Below, piece after piece: positions 6,197 through 11,998 of a stretch of 11,998 nt of DNA (positions within the stretch are counted from its first letter, which is position 1; each line of letters begins with the position of its first letter). This DNA comes from Candidatus Symbiothrix sp. GTDB lineage: Bacteria > Bacteroidota > Bacteroidia > Bacteroidales > Azobacteroidaceae. A program made the translations under genes and the position numbers. The notes under the pieces are model-generated. The model ran no database searches and had not been told where the DNA came from. It saw only the letters and a list, made by a program, of their open reading frames with translations. Location of the stretch: NCBI GenBank assembly GCA_031270525.1, contig JAISXN010000061.1, forward strand, positions 1-11,998, written 5' to 3'.

Positions 6197-6253
6197 TAAA
6201 AACCGGTTGGGCTTTAGCCCAATTCCCTATAATTGCAGTTGGTTTTAACCAAC
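6151..6253 (+). repeat. right palindrome cassette
   Basis: Contains TTGATTAAAATCAAAG, the hairpin GGGCT-AA-AGCCC (6184-6195), TTGGGCT-TT-AGCCCAA (6207-6222) followed by AATTCCC, and GTTGGTT-TT-AACCAAC (6238-6253). It matches the left cassette module for module. Stems are kept while loop bases differ (TC, AA, TT), as expected if the hairpin fold is what matters. Confidence 0.8.
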
Positions 6254-6270
6254 CGCAATAAATAAAAATA

Positions 6271-6346
6271 TAATTGATTGATATTTATTTAATCTCATGA
6301 AAAAGTATTACATTTGTGCATTATTTAAATAAATATCAATCCATTA
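6271..6346 (+). promoter_or_regulatory. long inverted repeat around the promoter of the citrulline operon
   Basis: GATTGATATTTATTTAA at 6276-6292 is repeated perfectly inverted at 6325-6341. With one mismatch the arms extend to 22 bp (6271-6292 and 6325-6346). The 32-bp spacer holds the -7 element. One arm would fall about 30-50 bp upstream of the start of transcription and the other just after it, as for a pair of operator sites bridged by a regulator. The right arm partly overlaps a 12-bp palindrome, TTATTTAAATAA (6321-6332). The cognate regulator is unknown. Confidence 0.6.
6309..6316 (+). promoter_or_regulatory. -7 promoter element of the citrulline operon
   Basis: TACATTTG fits TAnnTTTG and is identical to the element at 5-12. 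No good -33 TTTG is found at the right distance (best is TTTA near 6288), which fits a promoter needing an activator or one controlled by the surrounding inverted repeat. Transcription would start near 6323. Confidence 0.55.
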
Positions 6347-6358
6347 AATCTATGTTTT

Positions 6359-7705
6359 ATGAAGAAAAACATCATTATTATTGGTGCGGCCGGCAGGGAC
6401 TTCCACAATTTCAACACCTGCTTCAGAGGCAATGAAAATTACAATGTCGTAGCATTTACAGCAGCTCAGATTCCCGATATCGACGGACGAAAGTATCCCG
6501 CAGCGTTAGCAGGCGATTTATATCCCGACGGCATTCCCATTTATCAGGAAAAAGAACTGCCGTGTCTTATCAAAGATTTGAATGTAGATATTTGCGTCTT
6601 TTCATACAGCGACGTTCCTTACTCACGGGTGATGGAAGTGAGCGCCATTGCCAATGCCTCCGGAGCCGATTTCTGGCTACCCGGCCCGAAAGCCACGATG
6701 ATTCGTTCGACCAAGCCGCTCATTGCTGTCGGCGCTACCCGCACCGGATGCGGAAAAAGTCAGACCTCACGCAAAATCATTGAAATCCTGACCGGAATGG
6801 GTTTAAAAGTCGTAGCCATCCGCCATCCGATGCCTTATGGTGATTTAGTAAAGCAAAAGGTGCAACGCTTCGCCACGGTTGAAGATTTGAAAAAACATGA
6901 GTGCACCATCGAAGAAATGGAGGAATATGAACCCCACGTGATAACCCACCGAAACGTGATTTATGCCGGCGTCGATTATGAAGCGATTCTGCGCGAAGCC
7001 GAAAACGACCCTGACGGCTGCGATATCATCCTTTGGGACGGAGGCAATAACGACTTTCCGTTTTATAAGCCCGATTTGATGATTGGCGTGCTCGACCCTT
7101 TGCGTCCGGGAGCCGAAGTGTCATATTATCCGGGAGAAGTGGTTGCACGTATCTCCGACGTTATTTGTATCAACAAAATTGATTCCGCTTCGCTGGAAGA
7201 TATTCAGACTGTCCGCCGGAACATCGCTAGAATCAATCCCGGAGCGACGGTAATAGATGCTGCTTCTTATCTTACGGTCGATAAACCGGAACAGATTACC
7301 GGCCGGCGAGTCTTGGTCGTGGAAGATGGCCCTACCTTAACTCATGGGGAAATGAAAATCGGAGCAGGTACATTGGCCGCTATGAAGTACGGCGCTGCCG
7401 AATTAATAGATCCGCGGCCTTATACGGTGGGAAAACTCCGGCATACTTTTGAAACTTATCCCGGAATCGGCACCTTGCTGCCGGCGATGGGTTACGGCGA
7501 TCAGCAAATCAAAGACCTGGAAGCAACCATTGCGAATACGCCTTGCGATGCGGTAGTCATCGGAACGCCTATTGATTTGAGCCGGATTATTCAAATTAAG
7601 CAACCTGCCGTAAAAGTAGGTTATGAACTCCAGGAAATCGGGTATCCGAATCTGACGGATGTTCTCCGGGAATTTGTTAAAAACCACCATTTACAGGATA
7701 AATAA
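6359..7705 (+). CDS. cyclic 2,3-diphosphoglycerate synthetase-like P-loop NTPase
   Basis: A 448-residue protein of the predicted GTPase family that includes archaeal cyclic 2,3-diphosphoglycerate synthetase. The N-terminal part (about 1-120) opens with a Rossmann-like IIIIGAAGRDFHNFNT and contains FSYSDVPYSRVM (81-92). The NTPase domain has a Walker A GATRTGCGKS (125-134), a Walker B-like CDIILWDGGNNDFPF (221-235) and a NKID guanine-recognition-type motif (272-275). The archaeal enzyme makes an osmolyte-like phosphate diester; bacteria are not known to need that compound, so the family name may not describe the reaction here. It starts 13 nt ahead of, and is surely co-transcribed with, a citrulline-to-glutamate fusion enzyme, which hints at a role in arginine/citrulline nitrogen metabolism. 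That role is inference from context only. Confidence 0.85.
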   Translation: MKKNIIIIGAAGRDFHNFNTCFRGNENYNVVAFTAAQIPDIDGRKYPAALAGDLYPDGIPIYQEKELPCLIKDLNVDICVFSYSDVPYSRVMEVSAIANASGADFWLPGPKATMIRSTKPLIAVGATRTGCGKSQTSRKIIEILTGMGLKVVAIRHPMPYGDLVKQKVQRFATVEDLKKHECTIEEMEEYEPHVITHRNVIYAGVDYEAILREAENDPDGCDIILWDGGNNDFPFYKPDLMIGVLDPLRPGAEVSYYPGEVVARISDVICINKIDSASLEDIQTVRRNIARINPGATVIDAASYLTVDKPEQITGRRVLVVEDGPTLTHGEMKIGAGTLAAMKYGAAELIDPRPYTVGKLRHTFETYPGIGTLLPAMGYGDQQIKDLEATIANTPCDAVVIGTPIDLSRIIQIKQPAVKVGYELQEIGYPNLTDVLREFVKNHHLQDK

Positions 7706-7717
7706 CGCTTGCATTGC

Positions 7718-9919
7718 ATGTCAAAACAAACGACAAATACCTTGCTGATGATTGAACCCGTAGCTTTCGGGTTCAATCGTCAAACGGCGGAAAACAATTA
7801 CTTCCAGCAGGAAGCGAATGTACCGCAGTCACAGATTCAAGAAGAGGCGCTCCGGGAATTTAATCAAATGACCGGAATCCTGGAAAATAAAGGAATTGAT
7901 TTAATCATCGTGAAAGATACGCCGGAACCGCATACGCCGGATTCGATTTTCCCGAACAACTGGATTTCTTTCCATAGCGACGGAAGCATTGCATTATATC
8001 CGATGTTTGCTAAAAACAGACGCTTGGAACGGCGAATTGATATTTTAGAAAAGATTCGGAAAGCGAAATTTACCATTTGCGACACGAAAGACTATTCCCC
8101 GCTTGAAGAAAAAGGTATCTTCCTGGAAGGAACCGGAAGCATGGCGCTCGACCGGATTAACCGAAAAGCATACGCCGCTTTGTCGATGCGTACCTTCCGT
8201 GAACCGTTTTTGAAATTTTGTGAAGATTTCCACTATACGCCGGTCTGCTTTTCTGCTTATCAAACAGTAGGAAACAAGCGTTTGCCGGTTTACCATACGA
8301 ATGTGATGATGTGCATCGGCGACTGCTACGCCGTTGTGTGCTTAGATGCGGTGGACAACGAAGCAGAGCGGCAAATGCTTGTCCGCTCACTGACGGATGA
8401 CCGGAAAACAATTATTCCCATTACAGAAGCGCAAATGCACCGTTTTGCAGGGAATATGCTCCAAATTGAAAACAGGGAAGGGGAAAAATTTCTGGTAATG
8501 TCGGAGTCGGCCTACCAATCCCTGCATGAAGAGCAGATAAACAAGTTGAGCGCCTGCAATGAAATCATACGAATAGACATTCCTGTGATTGAAAAATACG
8601 GAGGCGGAAGCGTCCGGTGCATGATGGCTGAAATCTTTTTGCCTAAAAATGAGCAGAATACGTCCCAACAATCATCGCAGGAATTGATGCAATGGGAAGA
8701 TAAATACGGGGCGCATAATTATCACCCGCTTCCGGTTGTCCTGGAAAAGGGAAACGGCGTATATGTCTGGGATGTAGAAGGGAAGAAATATTATGATTTT
8801 CTTTCTTCGTATTCTGCCGTCAATCAAGGGCATTGCCATCCGGAAATTATCCGGGCGCTTGTAGAACAAGCTCAAAAACTGACGCTTACGTCCCGCGCTT
8901 TTTACAACAGCCGCCTGGGTGAATACGAAGCATTCGTTACCGCTTACTTCGGTTATGACAAAATACTTCCGATGAATACCGGCGCCGAAGCTGTCGAGAC
9001 AGCTATTAAATTGTGCCGCAAATGGGCGTACGAGAAAAAAGGATTGCCCGATAATACGGCTCAAATCGTTGTCTGTGAAAATAATTTTCACGGACGGACA
9101 ACGACTGTTGTTTCGTTCTCTGTCGACCCCGAAGCCAGGAATCATTACGGGCCTTTTACTCCCGGATTTATCGTTATTCCTTACAACGACGCCGGGGCGC
9201 TCGAAAAAGTCCTGAATGAAAACAAAACCATCGCCGGATTTCTGGTCGAACCGATTCAGGGCGAAGCCGGCGTTTATGTTCCCGGCGACGGCTACCTGAA
9301 GAAATGTTTCGAGCTTTGCCGGAAACATAATGTATTGTTTATCGCCGACGAAGTGCAAACCGGAATTGCCCGTACCGGGAAATTGCTGGCTTGTGATTAT
9401 GAGGATGTACATCCGGATATTTTGATTTTAGGCAAAGCCTTATCGGGAGGAACTTACCCTGTCTCTGCCGTTTTATCGGATAATGCAATCATGGAAGTGA
9501 TTCGTCCGGGGCAGCACGGCTCTACATTCGGAGGCAATCCTTTGGCTGCAGCCGTAGCCGTCGCTGCTTTGAAGGTCGTTGAAAACGAAAAATTAGCCGG
9601 CAGGGCCTTGCGTCTTGGTAAGATATTCAGGGAAGAGATGCAAGCTTATTGCCAATCGTCTGAAATTGCTGTTTCCGTTAGGGGAAAGGGCTTGCTTAAC
9701 GCATTAGTAATTAACAATAAAGAGCAGAAAGACTTGGCTTGGGATATTTGTATCCGGCTCAGTGAAAACGGCTTATTGGCTAAACCTACTCATACCAACA
9801 TCATCCGCTTTGCTCCGCCTTTGGTGATTACGGAAGCTCAATTGCTCGAATGTCTGGCGATTATCAAACAAACAATTGCTTGTGCATCGCAGCCGCAGCC
9901 TTCCGCCCGTCGCCCATAG
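7718..9919 (+). CDS. fusion of CtlX-like citrulline/arginine hydrolase and ornithine aminotransferase
   Basis: Two complete enzymes in one 733-residue chain. Residues about 5-310 are an amidinotransferase-fold hydrolase of the citrulline utilisation (CtlX) / arginine dihydrolase group, with FPNNW (78-82), FLEGTG (Glu137), VYHTNV (His193) and the nucleophile Cys301 in [13 protein letters not shown] Gln/Ser linker (311-322) joins it to ornithine aminotransferase (about 325-720), with NTGAEA (420-425), FIADEVQTG (Asp544), the PLP lysine K573 in LGKALSGG and GSTFGGNP (601-608). The sequence implies citrulline (or arginine) to ornithine plus ammonia, then ornithine plus 2-oxoglutarate to glutamate semialdehyde and glutamate. 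The ATG at 7718 is preferred over a TTG at 7709 because homologues start close to QTTNTLLM. No frameshift separates the halves. The last 13 residues go beyond the usual end of the aminotransferase and overlap the opposite gene. Confidence 0.93.
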   Translation: MSKQTTNTLLMIEPVAFGFNRQTAENNYFQQEANVPQSQIQEEALREFNQMTGILENKGIDLIIVKDTPEPHTPDSIFPNNWISFHSDGSIALYPMFAKNRRLERRIDILEKIRKAKFTICDTKDYSPLEEKGIFLEGTGSMALDRINRKAYAALSMRTFREPFLKFCEDFHYTPVCFSAYQTVGNKRLPVYHTNVMMCIGDCYAVVCLDAVDNEAERQMLVRSLTDDRKTIIPITEAQMHRFAGNMLQIENREGEKFLVMSESAYQSLHEEQINKLSACNEIIRIDIPVIEKYGGGSVRCMMAEIFLPKNEQNTSQQSSQELMQWEDKYGAHNYHPLPVVLEKGNGVYVWDVEGKKYYDFLSSYSAVNQGHCHPEIIRALVEQAQKLTLTSRAFYNSRLGEYEAFVTAYFGYDKILPMNTGAEAVETAIKLCRKWAYEKKGLPDNTAQIVVCENNFHGRTTTVVSFSVDPEARNHYGPFTPGFIVIPYNDAGALEKVLNENKTIAGFLVEPIQGEAGVYVPGDGYLKKCFELCRKHNVLFIADEVQTGIARTGKLLACDYEDVHPDILILGKALSGGTYPVSAVLSDNAIMEVIRPGQHGSTFGGNPLAAAVAVAALKVVENEKLAGRALRLGKIFREEMQAYCQSSEIAVSVRGKGLLNALVINNKEQKDLAWDICIRLSENGLLAKPTHTNIIRFAPPLVITEAQLLECLAIIKQTIACASQPQPSARRP

Positions 9920-11321
9920 CGAGAATAACGGTAGCGCCGCCCCTCACAATATCGCCGCCGGCATAAACGTCGGGCAAATCGGTCTGTAAACTGTCCTGAT
10001 TCACAATAACCGTTCCCCATTTGCTGACATTCAATCCGCTGAAAGTACTTGGAATAAGTGGATTGGGAGAGACTCCTATCGCTACGACAACCAAATCCAC
10101 ATCTATCGTTTCGATTGCTCCGGGAATTTCGACCGGTCGCCTGCGGCCGGAAGCATCCGGTTCGCCGAGTTGCATCTTTTGGAGAACCATTTGTTTGACG
10201 CGGCCCCTTTCGTCGCCGGTGTATTCGATGGGATTATGAAGCGTGAGGAAGATAATGCCTTCTTCCTTGGCGTGTTTCACTTCTTCAAGCCGGGCAGGCA
10301 TTTCTTCTTCCGAACGACGGTAAACAATCATGGCTTTTTCGGCGCCCAAACGGCGGGCTGTTCGTACGGAATCCATTGCCGTATTTCCGCCTCCGACGAC
10401 AGCGACGTTTTTTCCGAAGAAGACAGGCGTTTCCGTTTCTTCGCGATGAGCGCCCATCAGGTTAATGCGCGTCAGGTATTCATTGGACGACAAAACGCCG
10501 GAAAGATTTTCTCCCGGAATATTCATGAAATTAGGTAAACCGGCGCCACTCGCTACAAAAATACCCTTGAAACCTTGTTCGTGTAAATCTTCGTAGGAAA
10601 TTGTCTTTCCGACAATACAGTTCGTGACAAATTGTACGCCCATCTTTCGAAGAATGTCAATCTCCACATCCACAATAGGATTCGGCAAACGAAATTCGGG
10701 TATTCCGTATTTCAACACACCTCCGATTTCGTGCAAAGCTTCAAATACCGTCACATCGTAACCGTATTTGGCCATATCGCCGGCAAAAGACAATCCGGCA
10801 GGACCGGAACCTACTACGGCAATCTTAATTCCATTACCGGCAGCTAACCGGGGCACCGAAACCGAACCTTTTTCCCGCTCATAATCGGCGGCAAAACGTT
10901 CCAGATAACCGATAGCAACCGGTTCACTTTTCATTTTCAAGTGAATACAAAGGCTTTCGCATTGCTTTTCCTGCGGACATACGCGGCCGCAAACGGCCGG
11001 CAAAGCCGAAGTCTCTTTCAAAGTCCCGGCGGCTTCCAATATTTCGTTTCTTTCGATATTCTTGATGAATTTGGGAATATTTACCCCCACCGGACAACCG
11101 CTCATGCACGAAGGGTCGGGACAATCCAAACAGCGTTTTGCTTCCCGCACAGCCTGTTCCGGCGATAAACCCCTGTTGACTTCGTCATAACTGCGGCTAC
11201 GGTATGCAGCATCCAACTCCGGCATTTTCACGCGGGGAATAGCCACGCGCTCTTTGTTCTTCATACTTTCACGCAACACTTTCCTCCACAACTCATTTCT
11301 CTGTTCCTTTATATATTCCAT
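9864..11321 (-). CDS. gltA: NADPH-dependent glutamate synthase small-subunit-type flavoprotein (GltA / NfnB)
   Basis: A 485-residue iron-sulfur flavoprotein. An N-terminal domain has two cysteine clusters, [13 protein letters not shown] (64-76) and [15 protein letters not shown] (111-125), for iron-sulfur centres. An FAD-binding GSGPAGLS (171-178) and an NADPH-binding VGGGNTAMD (309-317) follow, with a final [12 protein letters not shown] (454-465). The family was named as a stand-alone glutamate synthase subunit, but with an adjacent NfnA-type partner the pair resembles NfnAB, which couples NADH, ferredoxin and NADPH by electron bifurcation; sequence alone does not decide. The ATG at 11321 is chosen over a TTG at 11330 that lies in the heptamer array. 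It follows the partner gene by 45 nt. Its 3' end overlaps the ornithine aminotransferase fusion by 56 bp, tail to tail. Confidence 0.93.
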   Translation of the reverse strand: MEYIKEQRNELWRKVLRESMKNKERVAIPRVKMPELDAAYRSRSYDEVNRGLSPEQAVREAKRCLDCPDPSCMSGCPVGVNIPKFIKNIERNEILEAAGTLKETSALPAVCGRVCPQEKQCESLCIHLKMKSEPVAIGYLERFAADYEREKGSVSVPRLAAGNGIKIAVVGSGPAGLSFAGDMAKYGYDVTVFEALHEIGGVLKYGIPEFRLPNPIVDVEIDILRKMGVQFVTNCIVGKTISYEDLHEQGFKGIFVASGAGLPNFMNIPGENLSGVLSSNEYLTRINLMGAHREETETPVFFGKNVAVVGGGNTAMDSVRTARRLGAEKAMIVYRRSEEEMPARLEEVKHAKEEGIIFLTLHNPIEYTGDERGRVKQMVLQKMQLGEPDASGRRRPVEIPGAIETIDVDLVVVAIGVSPNPLIPSTFSGLNVSKWGTVIVNQDSLQTDLPDVYAGGDIVRGGATVILAMGDGRKAAAAMHKQLFV

Positions 11322-11325
11322 CACT

Positions 11326-11367
11326 CTCAATTCTCAATTCTCAACTCTCAACTCTCAATTCTCAATT
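11326..11367 (-). repeat. six-unit heptanucleotide array between nfnA-type gene and gltA
   Basis: On the coding (minus) strand the array is AATTGAG twice, AGTTGAG twice, AATTGAG twice, exactly 42 bp without interruption. It begins within the stop codon of the upstream gene and ends 4 nt before the gltA ATG, so it fills the whole gap and forms the ribosome-loading region of gltA. The AATTnnG pattern is shared with the AATTACG heptamers before tyrA. Confidence 0.88.
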
Positions 11368-11998
11368 CACTCATAGTCTTTGTAAGCGCCCAAGCGCATC
11401 ATCATTTCGTCAAAATCGACCTGGTGAGCGTCAAATTCGGGACCGTCCACGCACACAAAGCGGGTTTTCCCGCCGACTGTGACCCGGCAAGCGCCACACA
11501 TTCCCGTTCCGTCAACCATAATCGTATTCAGTGAAGCCACCGTAGGAATTTCGTACTTTTCGGTCAACAAAGAAACAAATTTCATCATGATTGCCGGACC
11601 TATCGTTACGCACAAATCAACTTTTTCGCGATTGATAACCTGCTCAACGCCAAGCGTGACTAAACCTTTTTGTCCGTAAGAACCATCGTCGGTCATTATC
11701 ATCACTTCATCGGCAAAATTTCTCATTTCCTTTTCCATGATAATCAGCTCTTTCGTTCGTGCGGCCAAAATGACAATCACTTTATTTCCGGCCTGTTTCA
11801 TGGCTCTGGCAATCGGATAAGTGGGAGCGGTTCCTACACCGCCGCAAGCGCACACAACCGTACCAAAGCGCTCAATATGAGTGGCTCTTCCCAAAGGGCC
11901 TACCAAATCGTCGATATACTCGCCTTCATTGAGGGCGCATATTTTCCGGGAGGATTTTCCTACTCGTTGAATGATTAAAGTAATCGTTCCGTTTTGAA
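11367..11998 (-). CDS. NfnA-type FAD/NAD-binding ferredoxin reductase subunit (5' end outside the window)
   Basis: The reading frame is open to the window edge; 209 C-terminal residues are visible and roughly 50-70 N-terminal residues, mostly of the FAD domain, are missing. It is the sulfide/dihydroorotate dehydrogenase-like FAD/NAD-binding family. Visible marks are TLIIQRVGKSSR and EYIDDLVGPLGRATHIE of the flavin domain, CACGGVGTAPTYPIARAM of the NAD-binding domain, and the C-terminal [2Fe-2S] cysteines in GMCGACRVTVGG and FVCVDG. The conserved ending GPEFDAHQVDFDEMMMRL is present. It lies directly upstream of the GltA/NfnB-type gene on the same strand, so the two probably form one complex. 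Confidence 0.93.
   Translation of the reverse strand, partial: QNGTITLIIQRVGKSSRKICALNEGEYIDDLVGPLGRATHIERFGTVVCACGGVGTAPTYPIARAMKQAGNKVIVILAARTKELIIMEKEMRNFADEVMIMTDDGSYGQKGLVTLGVEQVINREKVDLCVTIGPAIMMKFVSLLTEKYEIPTVASLNTIMVDGTGMCGACRVTVGGKTRFVCVDGPEFDAHQVDFDEMMMRLGAYKDYE

Larger units (their letters stand above)
5527..6253 (+). mobile_element. IS200-like / REP-associated transposase unit with flanking palindrome cassettes
   Basis: One Y1-type transposase gene lies between two direct copies of a palindrome-bearing cassette (5527-5625 and 6151-6253). There is no tnpB and no long terminal inverted repeat, as expected for elements moved as single-stranded DNA. The true excision ends cannot be fixed from one copy; the limits given are those of the outermost shared repeats. 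Confidence 0.55.

Noticed and set aside
6073-6358. Second leader-peptide attenuator before the citrulline operon
   Set aside because: No short frame rich in Arg, Cit-related or other diagnostic codons and no terminator hairpin with T-run between the promoter and 6359.
8672-9412. 246-residue minus-strand frame inside the fusion gene
   Set aside because: It is exactly antisense to a well-conserved aminotransferase and has no recognisable domains.

Overview
The window looks like a chromosomal segment of a Bacteroidetes bacterium, most likely order Bacteroidales. The signs are the promoter elements (TAnnTTTG at -7), the near absence of Shine-Dalgarno sequences, the C-terminally fused DAHP synthase/chorismate mutase, and proteins that read like Bacteroides/Parabacteroides orthologues. 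This assignment comes from recognition of the sequences, not from a database search.

Region 1 (1-4219, + strand) is an aromatic amino acid operon: pheA (prephenate dehydratase), a class I aminotransferase, a DAHP synthase-chorismate mutase fusion, and tyrA (prephenate dehydrogenase). Together these cover entry into the shikimate route, chorismate to prephenate, and both branches to phenylalanine and tyrosine. In front of pheA lies the most striking feature of the window: a promoter, an 18-codon leader peptide in which 10 residues are Phe or Tyr, a sequence right after its stop codon that pairs with the 5' arm of a terminator, and a 10-bp intrinsic terminator with a T-run ending 15 nt before pheA. 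This is a complete textbook leader-peptide attenuator, apparently reading both products of the operon. Two intergenic repeats sit inside the operon, one of which supplies the stop codon of the aminotransferase.

Region 2 (4256-6253) holds a convergent gene for a 338-residue cytoplasmic coiled-coil protein of unknown role, then a solitary single-stranded-DNA (HUH/Y1) transposase of the IS200-like or REP-associated type. The transposase lies between two directly repeated ~100-bp cassettes of small palindromes (GGGCT-nn-AGCCC and GTTGGTT-nn-AACCAAC), with a further tandem repeat at its 3' end.

Region 3 (6271-9919, + strand) is a two-gene operon with its own promoter inside a large inverted repeat. 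It encodes a P-loop protein of the cyclic 2,3-diphosphoglycerate synthetase-like family and a 733-residue fusion of a citrulline/arginine hydrolase (CtlX-like) with ornithine aminotransferase. The fusion would carry citrulline (or arginine) through ornithine to glutamate semialdehyde and glutamate in one polypeptide.

Region 4 (9864-11998, - strand) encodes an NfnB/GltA-type flavoprotein and, upstream, its NfnA-type partner, cut by the window edge. A 42-bp array of six heptanucleotides separates them. The flavoprotein gene overlaps the fusion gene tail to tail by 56 bp.
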